A DNA stretch of 11,273 nt from an uncultured Mycoplasmataceae bacterium (GTDB taxonomy: Bacteria; Bacillota_I; Bacilli_A; Mycoplasmatales; Mycoplasmoidaceae), in the NCBI GenBank assembly GCA_947176435.1, contig CAMWQH010000007.1, forward strand, positions 1 through 11,273. Reading direction: 5' to 3'. Below the pieces are notes generated by a model. That model did no database searches and had not been told where the DNA came from. It worked only from the letters and a program-made list of their open reading frames with translations. Positions within the stretch are counted from its first letter, which is position 1, and each line of letters begins with the position of its first letter. Shown here one piece after another: positions 1 through 7,427 of the stretch. The position numbers and the translations under genes are program-made.

Positions 1-320
1 AATTTAGATAATTCAGGAAGATGTTTTTTATAAAAAATATTACATTTATAAAGAAATATGTGATCACTTTTTGGCGGATTGTGGCAAATTTCGTAAAATT
101 TAACAACCCAACTATCTAATAAAATCAAAATTAAATTTTTATTGTCTTTATTATTTTCAATTTCTTTTTCAATTTTGTTCATTTTTAAAACAAAATCTAA
201 AATTCCATTTAAATATTTATTTGTATATAAATCTTTAATATCATTTTTCAACAAAGAAGGAAATTCTGCGATTCTCATATTTTCTATTTTATTTTTTATT
301 GAAATATTAAGTTTTTTCAT
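1..320 (-). CDS. Hypothetical protein, C-terminus beyond left edge
   Basis: This minus-strand frame starts with ATG at 320-318 (MKKLNISIKNKIENMRIAEF) and stays open to the left edge, giving about 106 residues of an unfinished protein. The ATG directly follows the stop of the upstream gene (TAAATG on the minus strand), so translation is probably coupled and this junction supports the start. The visible part is rich in Lys, Asn and Ile, looks mostly helical and soluble, and has no signal peptide, membrane segment or motif that I recognise. Tryptophan is encoded once, by TGG. The plus-strand reading of the same DNA (142-324) is a hydrophobic low-complexity shadow. No function is assigned. Confidence rests on the junction and on open-frame length, not on homology. 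Confidence 0.6.
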   Translation of the reverse strand, partial: MKKLNISIKNKIENMRIAEFPSLLKNDIKDLYTNKYLNGILDFVLKMNKIEKEIENNKDNKNLILILLDSWVVKFYEICHNPPKSDHIFLYKCNIFYKKHLPELSK

Positions 321-650
321 TTAATCAGAATTAGGTATATTCGTCGATATAGGAATATTTTCACATACTCAACAACTAGACAAAATATTAGAAAATTCAA
401 AATTATTTTCTAAATATTCCTTAGTTTCTCAACTACAAAATATTTCTATTTTGTAATGATATTGTTCTGACCCAAAAATAGTCGGATATAAATTAAAATC
501 TTGTTTCTTATATCATTCAGTAAATCCTTCAAGATTATTAAAGTCTTGTTGTTCGTATTCTCTATTGCTTTTCTTCAAATAGATAACTTTAATGTGTTCA
601 AATTCACTATTTGCTATATGTCCGCGTATTAACTCTTTGCTTTGCTGCAT
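321..650 (-). CDS. Hypothetical protein, about 109 aa
   Basis: Read with UGA as tryptophan, this frame runs from ATG 650-648 (MQQSKELIRGHIANSEFEHI) to TAA at 323-321. Three in-frame TGA codons are read through, which would split it under the standard code. An in-frame ATG 33 bases upstream (683-681, MKYIFFLKKHIMQQ) is an equally possible start giving 120 aa. Neither start has a recognisable Shine-Dalgarno sequence, so the start is uncertain. The protein is acidic, with aromatic residues and two Trp-containing segments near the C-terminus (CSWETK, SSCWVCE). No signal peptide, membrane segment or known domain is visible. It is followed without a gap by the partial gene at the left edge and lies about 40-70 bases downstream of the ribbon-helix-helix-like gene, so all three may be one minus-strand transcript. 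Function unknown. Confidence 0.55.
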
Positions 651-692
651 AATATGTTTTTTTAAGAAAAAAATGTATTTCATTCAAGCTAG

Positions 693-717
693 AAAGTGAT
701 TAAAATGAATCTACTTT
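693..717 (-). other. Hairpin between two minus-strand genes
   Basis: A nine-base-pair stem with a single bulged base and a six-base loop (AAAGT/GATT pairing with AATC/ACTTT) lies just downstream of the stop codon of the gene at 724-1011. No T-run follows on either strand, so it is not a convincing terminator. It could attenuate transcription or mark an RNA-processing point between the two minus-strand genes. Confidence 0.25.
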
Positions 718-723
718 TAATAA

Positions 724-1011
724 CTAATATTTATTGTTTTTTCCATATCTCTCTAAAATTTCATCCACTAATGCCATAAAAAGTTTATTAGAACTAGATA
801 AGCCTAATATTCTTTTACATATATCATTAAATTCTTTTGCCTTCGATTCATGAACTCTGCAGCTGAGAGATCTATATTTTTCAGCTCTTTTTTTAGAACT
901 TGTTTTTGCTCTATCTATTATCTTATCAAGATATTCATCTTTTGAAAGACTTGATCTAGCTATTTCATTTAGTTTTCTTGAATTGTAATTCATAATTTTA
1001 TATAGTTCCAT
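724..1011 (-). CDS. Small basic protein with ribbon-helix-helix-like C-terminus
   Basis: This 95-residue protein is strongly basic in its first half. Its C-terminal half reads like a ribbon-helix-helix unit: a short strand (residues 46-54, YRSLSCRVH), a helix (55-69, ESKAKEFNDICKRIL), a GLSSS turn, and a second amphipathic helix (73-89). That layout is typical of plasmid copy-control, antitoxin and relaxosome accessory proteins that bind short operators as dimers. The assignment is by pattern only and no family is recognised. ATG 1011-1009 is the first start; ATG 993-991 (residue 7) is also possible, because a TATAAT on the minus strand (1015-1010) overlaps the first ATG and would place transcription start about ten bases before the second. 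No Shine-Dalgarno sequence is seen. The gene is divergent from the large operon, and the intervening DNA carries a palindrome and two direct repeats that could be its binding sites. Confidence 0.65.
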   Translation of the reverse strand: MELYKIMNYNSRKLNEIARSSLSKDEYLDKIIDRAKTSSKKRAEKYRSLSCRVHESKAKEFNDICKRILGLSSSNKLFMALVDEILERYGKNNKY

Positions 1012-1023
1012 TATATAAAAACT

Positions 1024-1042
1024 TACATAAATATTTTATGTA
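1024..1042. promoter_or_regulatory. Palindrome upstream of the small DNA-binding-like gene
   Basis: TACATAA (1024-1030) and TTATGTA (1036-1042) form a perfect 7-bp inverted repeat around a five-base spacer, 13-31 bases upstream of the minus-strand start codon at 1011. The position and dyad symmetry fit an operator, perhaps for autoregulation. A 7-bp dyad in AT-rich DNA can also arise by chance. Confidence 0.3.
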
Positions 1043-1064
1043 TTTCAAAATTCGTTATCATGTT

Positions 1065-1109
1065 ACGACATATTCCCTGTTAGATGAATAACGACATATT
1101 CCCTGTTAG
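1065..1109. repeat. Two perfect 19-bp direct repeats, 26-bp period
   Basis: The 19-mer ACGACATATTCCCTGTTAG occurs exactly at 1065-1083 and again at 1091-1109, separated by seven bases. It is clearly richer in G and C than the surrounding DNA, and I saw no other copy in the window. Spacing of 26 bp is about 2.5 helical turns. The repeats lie between the divergent ribbon-helix-helix-like gene and the large operon, just upstream of the operon promoter. They may be operators or iterons for a DNA-binding protein, or paired transposase-binding sites left at the end of a lost mobile element. Confidence 0.9.
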
Positions 1110-1122
1110 TCTACATTTTTTT

Positions 1123-1148
1123 AATATTTTTTATTGGATTTTTGCAAG
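1123..1148 (+). repeat. 26-bp repeat, copy 1 (promoter region)
   Basis: This AATATTTTTTATTGGATTTT-type segment ends in TTGCAAG and matches 1259-1284 at 25 of 26 bases, the single difference being T versus C at the sixth base. This copy lies in the promoter of the downstream operon and supplies its weak -35-like TTGGAT (1134-1139). The two copies are 136 bp apart and out of frame with each other. Confidence 0.8.
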
Positions 1149-1162
1149 ATAATATGTATAAT
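1134..1162 (+). promoter_or_regulatory. Promoter of the 1206-6304 operon
   Basis: A perfect -10 TATAAT lies at 1157-1162, and a weak -35-like TTGGAT lies 17 bp upstream at 1134-1139. The -10 lies inside an inverted repeat with 9-bp arms (ATAATATGT 1149-1157 and ACATATTAT 1166-1174), so a dimeric protein bound there would block RNA polymerase. The predicted start near 1169 leaves a leader of about 35 bases containing AAAGGAG. Confidence 0.55.
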
Positions 1163-1205
1163 AACACATATTATATATATAAGAAAGTGTATAAAGGAGT
1201 CTGTA

Positions 1206-2696
1206 ATGAAAATAAAAAAAAGAATTTTATCATCTAGCTTGGTTCTAAATATTTTTTCAATATCTTTTATTGGATTTTTGCAAGCAACAACCACCACTGC
1301 AAATGTAACAAAAGTTTTAGATTACAATTTAATTCAAAATGATGATTTAGAAACATATGGGACAGGTTGAGTATCTAATCCTTTATTTAAATTAGGTGAT
1401 GTAAAATTTGTAAAAACCAATCAAGATGATTTTTTAACAACATCATTAGATACAGGTTCATTGTTTTTATCTCTTAAATTAACTGATGTAAGCGTTGTTA
1501 ATTCATATCTTAAAAAACATAATAATTGTGCTACTTTATATGAAATGATGGATGATTCTTCTTCATCTGATCATCCAGGGCAAAAACTTATTAACTCTAT
1601 TGAAATTGGTTTATATAATCCTGAAAATACTCAATTTCAAACAAACTTAAAAGGTGAATTTCCTCTTAATATTCACACTAAAAGAACACCATCTGGTGAA
1701 AAGCTTGTTAATCTTGACTTAGATAATAACTATTCTTATGTTCCTTTTTTTCTTAATTTGTCACAAAATGATTATGTTCAAGACATTGGATCTACAATTT
1801 TAGAACAAGACAATGATGATCCTTATTATGATTTCGAAACTCATTCTTACAAAAGTTTTCCTATGAGTACAAACACTATTATGTTACAAGCACATTCAGA
1901 AATATACAATGTTGATTTAAAAAACTTCATTTTTTATAAAGATTTAGGGAATGTTCAACAAAAAACTCCTGCTCAGTATAAACTTCAAAATTTTAATAAT
2001 ATTACCTTTAAAACATCTTTTAATTTATTTGATTCCTATACGGATTATGATGATTTAGATAATACCGATATAGGTATAATATATTTTTATCAAAACTCTA
2101 TACAATCTTCTACAATTTCTTCTCAAAAAATGTTATCAGATTTAGATTATCCTAACATTTCTAAAATAGAGTTTGCCAATGAAAGGGAAATGTCATCAAT
2201 AAATGTTTCTGATAGTTATGAAATTTTTCCTTCTGATTTAAATTTTTACAACATATTTAATGAATTAATGCCTGAATATGATAAAAACGTTTGATTATCA
2301 TCTGCAAATCTATCAAATAGGGACAAGCTTGTTTTGCAACCAGATGACATTGTATGTACCGGAAAAAAAGAACAAGGTTTTATGATGAATGATTGAACAG
2401 ACAATTATCTTTTAGATGAATGAAACCCTCAAGTTATTGAAAAAATTCAAAATTCAAATCAAAAAAATGGTACTGTTTTAGATCATATAGATATTTCTCA
2501 AAATTGGAAATATAAAGATGGTGGCTTCAATCCAATTTATGGTTGAATATATACTTACAGACAAAAAGAATCTTTTACTTTAAAATTTAAATATATTAAT
2601 GCTATTGGAGAAAGAGAATTTCCTATTACCAATCCAGATTCTAATATAAAACCATTATTTGAGTTTTACAAAACAGACGTGCCTTATTCCAAATAA
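1206..2696 (+). CDS. Secreted protein of unknown family, 496 aa
   Basis: Reading TGA as tryptophan gives one frame of 496 codons from ATG 1206 to TAA 2694-2696, with five in-frame TGA codons and one TGG. The start is fixed by a strong Shine-Dalgarno AAAGGAG (1193-1199), six bases upstream. The N-terminus is a signal peptide: basic KIKKR, hydrophobic core to about residue 25, then LQATTTTA with possible cleavage after an alanine. There is no lipobox cysteine, so the product is probably released or held by other contacts. The mature part is acidic, rich in Asp, Asn, Ser and aromatics, predicted beta-rich, and without further membrane segments. Only two cysteines are obvious (NNCATL, DIVCTGK). 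I recognise no family. It ends two bases before the 1201-aa gene, so the two proteins probably act together. An A8 tract in codons 3-6 is a possible slippage site. Confidence 0.85.
1259..1284 (+). repeat. 26-bp repeat, copy 2 (inside signal peptide)
   Basis: This is the second copy of the segment at 1123-1148 (25/26 identity). It encodes the end of the hydrophobic core of the signal peptide (SFIGFLQ region). It probably reflects a local duplication that placed signal-peptide DNA in the promoter, or the reverse. Confidence 0.8.
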
Positions 2697-2698
2697 CT

Positions 2699-5600
2699 AT
2701 GAAATTTAAAAAAATATTATTTTCTATATTGTCTATATCAACTTTTGCAGTTGGTATGATTTTCCCTACTATTGACTCATATAAAAGTTCTTTAAAAAAT
2801 TATGACAAAACACAATTCATTAGTGGAAGGGAAAAGAAATCTTTTAGAAATTCTTTATATGATTCTCGTTTTGCATCTGATGACACAGTTGATCCGACCG
2901 ATATTACTTTAAAAAGATTAAACGAATTTATTGATATTAGTAAAACAAAGCTTGCATATAAATTATTATTTGCAGGTGCTTCTTGTTCTGAAAACAATCC
3001 TCAAGTTCAAAACATTGTAGGTACATACTTACACAATGTTACACCAACTAATGATTTGAATTCTAAAGGACTTCAAGAGCAATACTTGAAAGTTAAAGAG
3101 GAAAATAAAAAAGTTGGTATAGATGTTGTTGACTACAATGAATTCAAGAACTATGATGCAATTTCTCTTGTTGATTCTTATTTAGATACATTTAAATTGG
3201 ATGATCATACAGACAGTGAAGTAGAATCTTTAAAAACTATTTTATTATCTAATATAAGTGAAGCAACAAATAATGCAAGAGAAAATCTTGACAATCAATT
3301 AGACCTGTCATTTGAAATTGCCAACACTCAAGGTTTTGATCAAATGTCTCCAGAGGTTGACCATAGAACTGCTGTAGTTAATTCGAAATTAGCATCTGCG
3401 TTAAAATATGAGCAATCTCTATTTGATGATGATAAATTTCAAACAACAACATCATCATCAGCTGAATTTTTAAAATATTATTCTGATTACACAACTGATG
3501 GTTTAACAACACCAAACCCTAAAATTAAAGCTCTATCTGTTGGTGATATTATTCCTGAAGAGCTATTACAATATCTTATAACTTACAATTATGACACAGT
3601 TTATGGTGCAGATTATGCTGAAGCAGAATATTATGGGTTTGATATTACACCTAATGAAATTTGCGCGAATACTAATAGTGAATATGATCCAATCGCTCTT
3701 GGTTTGTGTTCATATACTCAACCACTTTCATCTTTACAATCTGCTTATTGTACATATGGTTTGGGAGAATTTGTTCCTGGATATACCCTTAAACTTGCAA
3801 TTAAATCAATCGATGATACAACCGATTCACACATTTGTAAAATGGTTTTAACCAAAGGAGTTGGATACACTGATTCTGATAATCAAGAACATATATTATG
3901 AGATACAAAAGACGGAACTTTAGAATCTGCAAAAGATGATACACAAGGCGATGTAACCATTAATGTAGAAATTGGCAATGAATATTCAGATTTAATTAAA
4001 AATATTTCTTCAAATGTTTATTATTCTAATCTAGACAGAAATGGAGTAGATTTTTCTGCAGTCACTGACATATCATTGTCTAAAAACGGTGGATATTTTG
4101 ATTCTACAAAAAATACAAGAAAAAAATTAGATGAAATATTAGCAAATTACACCGAAAATACTTACGATCATTTCGATACTAAACCATTTTATATTACAGG
4201 TAGCGATATTCAAAATGTTTTACCTAGTGAAACAAAATTTCCTGTTAATTCATTTGATGATTTGTTGCATAGTAATCAACAATTTGCTTTAATTCCTACT
4301 CTTGTGAATTCAAACACTTACACAATGGATTTAATGTGTGGATACATTGATAAAATAGATTACATTGATAACAACGGAAATAAACAGCAAAAGATATTTG
4401 TTGCTAACTATAATAAATTTTTAATTAACGGTCAAAATTACGATAAAATTACGGTTCAATTTGATATAAGCAACGATCTTAAAACTAAGATAAATTACGC
4501 AAAAACAATTTATTCTTTGATGAGCTTAGTTGATGGACAACGCAGCTTTTTTAAGAACGCTAAAACAAAAGATGACGCATCAAGTGATCTTGACAAAATA
4601 TCTAATACTCTAACATTGCAAATACTTTGGCATGTAACTTATCTAACATCTTCTGTTTTTTTTCTAGCAATTAATGAAGCCTTATCAATATACTATGTTG
4701 CTTTAGCTGTTTTACAATATGGAAGTGTTTTTTCTCTGGCTGGAGGGATTATAACTACTGGATGATTAATTTTAGCAATTGCTGGTTTAGCTGCTAATAC
4801 GTCAGCTCTTTATTCTGTAATCAAATCTGAATCAGAAATTATTAAAGAAAAATCACTATATCAAAACAAGCTAACTCCGTTTCATGGTTCATTATCATCA
4901 AGTGGCAATAGTGTTTCTGCTGTTTTTAATGAGATGAATGATAAAATATATGATGCATTTTCTGAAATTAAGAAAGATTACAATCCTTTATTTGATTCAT
5001 ATGCTTCTTTTGGAAACAAGAAAAAAGCAGCTGAAATAATTATAGATTTTACAAACAATGAAGATTTTCTTAACACTCTTATTGGTGTTTTGCACAAAAT
5101 GGATATATCTACATACGATTTACAACATATTGAGGACGTTTTAAAGCCAATTGATTTTAGTAAAGTTATTGATGGTGGTGATAATATAACTTTGCTTTCT
5201 AAAAAAACATTCATCATTAAAATTAACAGTTCTGCTGATGAACAAGTTAATAAATTATACAAATCAACTTTAGCCCTTATAGAAGAAGTATCATCTTTTC
5301 TTATAGATTCATTACCTGCTATCACTTCTATCATTGAAAAAATGTCGTCTCGTGTTTCAAAATACATTAATTTAGCAATTAATGATTTTTCAAAATCATT
5401 CCCATTTAATTATTATGATGTTTTTAACTCAGAAATTATAACTTTTTTTAATCGTGCAATGGTACCTCTTGCACAAAATCCGTTTGATAATAGAACTGCT
5501 ACCGCTGGTTTTCGTGAATCAGGGTTTATTGAAAAATATTTTGAATCTTGCAAAAATTATTATAGTAATTATGACTTGTTTTTCAGCGATACCAATAAAC

Positions 5601-6304
5601 TTTGAGACCAAATAATTTTAAATACTGATTGTGAAGAATTACTTCAACAATGCAGACTAGCATTTAATGATATTGGAAAATCAAATTGATGGCCAGAATT
5701 TGAGACGAATCTTTTAAATATTTGTGAAAGAAACTCTATAAATGTTAAAGATATTTTTCAACCTAGATGTTTGACAATAATGGATAATGTAACAAGGAAA
5801 ACGATTGCTGAATCCATAATAACTGACTCAATAAAATGTTATATAACTGATTGTGACAAAAATTATTTAAACTTACACCAAGCAATCGTTAAAAGGACCA
5901 CATCTATTGCAAAAAGGGATTTTGTAAAATTATTATCAGATGAATCAAAAGACGCATCCTATTTTGGCGTTAGATATTGTAAAAATTTTGATGGATTTAG
6001 AAAGGCCATTGTTAATGATGTTGAGAGATTTAATTATATAGAAGAAGGACTTCAACGTTTTTTAATTATTGGTAAAAGTGAAGAACTTACGAATGCTAAA
6101 GCACTTATTGGCACTGAGGAATTTGAAAATAAAGTAAATAAATTTTATAAAAAACTCGATAATGTAGAAATGGCAAGATCAGGCGTAAAAAGTCTTTCAA
6201 AATTTAACCTTTCACTATCCCCAGGAATGCAAGTATTACTTTTGGCAATACCTACACTACTTGATCTTATAAACACAATTTTAGAATCTCTTGATGTTGT
6301 ATAA
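2699..6304 (+). CDS. Giant exported protein, paralogue A, 1201 aa
   Basis: The frame runs from ATG 2699 to TAA 6302-6304 with four in-frame TGA tryptophan codons (3899, 4763, 5603, 5687). It starts two bases after the previous stop with no Shine-Dalgarno sequence, so translation is probably coupled. Residues 1-25 form a leader (basic KFKK, then a hydrophobic core) without a lipobox cysteine. Residues about 60-440 are the part best conserved with the paralogue at 7452, including Cys96, Cys322, Cys337, Cys351 and Cys380. A middle region rich in predicted beta structure follows (KPFYITGS, FALIPTLV, KITVQFDIS). Residues about 642-705 are a hydrophobic hairpin starting at WHVTYL and including IYYVALAVLQY and GWLILAIAGL. 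The second half is helical (KDYNPLFDS, TNNEDFL), ending in a hydrophobic tail (VLLLAIPTLLDLI). The family is not recognised. A membrane-active surface or secreted factor is the best guess. Confidence 0.88.
2939..3078 (+). repeat. 140-bp near-identical tract shared with 7692-7831
   Basis: This tract matches 7692-7831 at 138 of 140 bases, at the same offset (240 bases) from each start codon. The flanks on both sides differ at many silent positions. It encodes the conserved region from SKTKL through FAGASCSENN to KGLQE. A recent gene-conversion tract is the simplest reading. Confidence 0.85.
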
Positions 6305-6312
6305 TTTTAAAA

Positions 6313-6329
6313 TGAAAGACTTGCTTTCA
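6313..6329 (+). other. Small hairpin after paralogue A
   Basis: TGAAAG (6313-6318) and CTTTCA (6324-6329) form a six-base-pair stem with a five-base loop nine bases after the stop codon. No T-run follows, so it is at best a weak terminator or 3'-end stabiliser. Nothing else is seen between 6305 and the rarA remnant. Confidence 0.2.
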
Positions 6330-6421
6330 AACATTATTAAGGCTTAAATCAATTCATCAAGTAATGGTCAATCTCGTTTGTTAAATACAGACAAATCTTC
6401 ACTACTATTATTATTGAAATA

Positions 6422-6667
6422 TGTTTGTCTCAAAAATCAAATTCAGCATATATGGCAATTGATTCAGCATTTCAAGATATTCAAAATGGTAAAGCATATA
6501 ACATTCCTGCACACATCAATGATCAATCATACAAATCTGCTAGTAAATTAGGAAGAACTAGATATAAATATTATTCACATCACTATAACAACGCTTGAGT
6601 TAAACAAAATTATTTACCTAAAGAATTAAAGAATAAGAAATATTACAAACTAGTAAATACTCTATAA
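6422..6667 (+). pseudogene. rarA: rarA 3' remnant (AAA+ replication-recombination ATPase)
   Basis: This fragment of about 81 codons ends at TAA 6665-6667 and contains one TGA tryptophan. It reads as the C-terminal end of RarA/MgsA: LSQKSNSAYMAIDSAF, then an IPAHI(N)D segment, then YKYYSHHYNNAWVKQNYLPKEL and KYYKLVNTL. These match the family's usual C-terminal pattern (SPKSNSAY, VPAHLRDAHY, YKYPHDY, W..Q.YLP..L). The whole ATPase part (Walker A, Walker B, lid) is absent from the window. In-frame TAA at 6362-6364 closes the frame upstream, and no start or ribosome site is seen. It is therefore a truncated relic of a housekeeping gene. RarA normally acts at stalled replication forks. The recognisable match may reach a few codons further upstream. 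Confidence 0.75.
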
Positions 6668-6712
6668 ACGAACAAAAACTTGATAAATATTGAAAAGAAA
6701 TTAAAAAATAAC

Positions 6713-6734
6713 AATTACTTTTTATTTAGTAATT
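6713..6734. terminator. Bidirectional terminator between rarA and HIT relics
   Basis: AATTACT (6713-6719) and AGTAATT (6728-6734) form a perfect 7-bp stem with an eight-base loop. T-rich runs follow on both sides: 6741-6747 on the plus strand, and the complement of 6703-6708 on the minus strand. It sits between the convergent 3' ends of the rarA and HIT relics, as expected for a shared terminator. Confidence 0.55.
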
Positions 6735-6750
6735 CATAGATTTTTTTAAC

Positions 6751-7113
6751 TTAGTCTAAGTGTGTACCAATACCAAATTTGAATCCTTCATGTTTACCGT
6801 ATTTTGGTATTACATGAAAATGAACATGCATAATTTTTTGGCCTGCTATTTTTTGATGATTTGATAAATAATTAAACCCTCAAGGTTTTAATTTAGATTC
6901 TGCAATCTTGTTTTCCACTTTTTTAGAAAGTTTAATCATATTCAATAAAACTTCATCTGGGCATTCTCTTAAATTAGCATAATGTTTTTTGCTAATTACA
7001 ACAATGTGTCCATCAGCAATTAGATTTATATCTAAAATGCAATAACATTCTTATTTTTAAAACTACAAATGCTGGATTTTTTTATTTACGATATCATAAA
7101 ATACACAAGACAT
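6751..7113 (-). pseudogene. HIT-family nucleotide hydrolase, three frameshifts
   Basis: On the minus strand ATG 7113-7111 opens MSCVFYDIVNKKI. The family sequence then continues in two other frames (PAFVVLK, then NKNVIAF) before returning to the first frame at LDINLIADGHIVVISKKHYA. The rest is intact: YLSNHQKIAGQKIMHVHF, HVIPKYGKHEGFKFG, and TAA at 6753-6751. The histidine triad HVHFHVI lies at 6828-6808. HIT/Hint proteins cleave nucleoside phosphoramidates and related nucleotides. Three one-base losses in short runs (7074-7075, 7054-7058, 7034-7037) add up to -3, which restores the frame, but TAG and TAA stops lie in between. The usual second cysteine of the N-terminal Cys-x-x-Cys is Tyr. 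The corrected length, about 121 aa, is normal for the family. It is a young pseudogene convergent with the rarA relic. Confidence 0.8.
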
Positions 7114-7293
7114 ATAAAATAAATATATTTTAATAGTATTAAGTTTGGTATTAGTTAAACCAAAAAAAGAAACTCGTTTACTTTATTTACTAGTTTTTGT
7201 AATCATCTGTTTGTTTGAAATTACAAAACCTATAAAATACAAAAAAGACAATAAAATTATTTAATGATTTTAGTAATTAAAAACTAATTAATT

Positions 7294-7332
7294 AACCCGA
7301 CTTAGGTAATGATGTTGGGTTGCTTTCATTAC
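7294..7332 (+). other. Interlocked stems, possible H-type pseudoknot
   Basis: Stem 1 pairs 7294-7301 (AACCCGAC) with 7314-7321 (GTTGGGTT): eight pairs, one of them G-U. Stem 2 pairs 7306-7312 (GTAATGA) with 7326-7332 (TCATTAC): seven Watson-Crick pairs, extendable by two. The arm order 1-2-1-2 is that of an H-type pseudoknot, or of two mutually exclusive hairpins. The four-base loop crossing stem 1 is short, so alternative hairpins may be more realistic. Stem 1 is the most GC-rich spot in this gap. Confidence 0.35.
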
Positions 7333-7383
7333 TTTATAAATTATAATGGTAAGTCAAAAGCAAAATGCTTTATAATTTTGTAC

Positions 7384-7415
7384 AGATGTTTAATGTTTAT
7401 AAATATTAAACATCT
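7384..7415. promoter_or_regulatory. 32-bp palindrome over the paralogue B promoter
   Basis: The two 16-base halves are complementary at 15 positions, the only mismatch being G7395 with T7404. The outer 11 bases (AGATGTTTAAT and ATTAAACATCT) are perfect. It covers the place where the -35 box should be, ending six bases before the -10 TATAAT at 7422. No T-run follows, so it is not a terminator. An operator for a dimeric regulator fits best. Confidence 0.6.
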
Positions 7416-7421
7416 ATTGTA

Positions 7422-7427
7422 TATAAT
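7422..7427 (+). promoter_or_regulatory. -10 box of paralogue B
   Basis: TATAAT at 7422-7427 lies 24 bases before the start codon at 7452. No good -35 is found 16-18 bp upstream, because that stretch is the inner part of the palindrome at 7384-7415. The leader would be about 18 bases and contains the ribosome site GGAGAA (7443-7448). Confidence 0.5.

Noticed and set aside
142..324. Plus-strand hydrophobic reading frame at the left edge
   Set aside because: It is the antisense of the partial minus-strand gene, has low complexity (Phe, Ile, Ser) and no ribosome site.
1065..1109. CRISPR-like repeat pair
   Set aside because: There are only two units with a seven-base spacer and no cas genes. This does not fit an array.
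3591..3851. Out-of-frame reading frame repeated at 8344-8556 with a similar product
   Set aside because: It recurs only because the underlying DNA of the paralogues is very similar there. It lies wholly inside the long genes in another frame.
4978..5367. Minus-strand reading frames within the long genes (also 2800-2997, 7406-7660, 9812-10045, 10397-10618)
   Set aside because: All are antisense to conserved coding sequence and lack promoters or ribosome sites.
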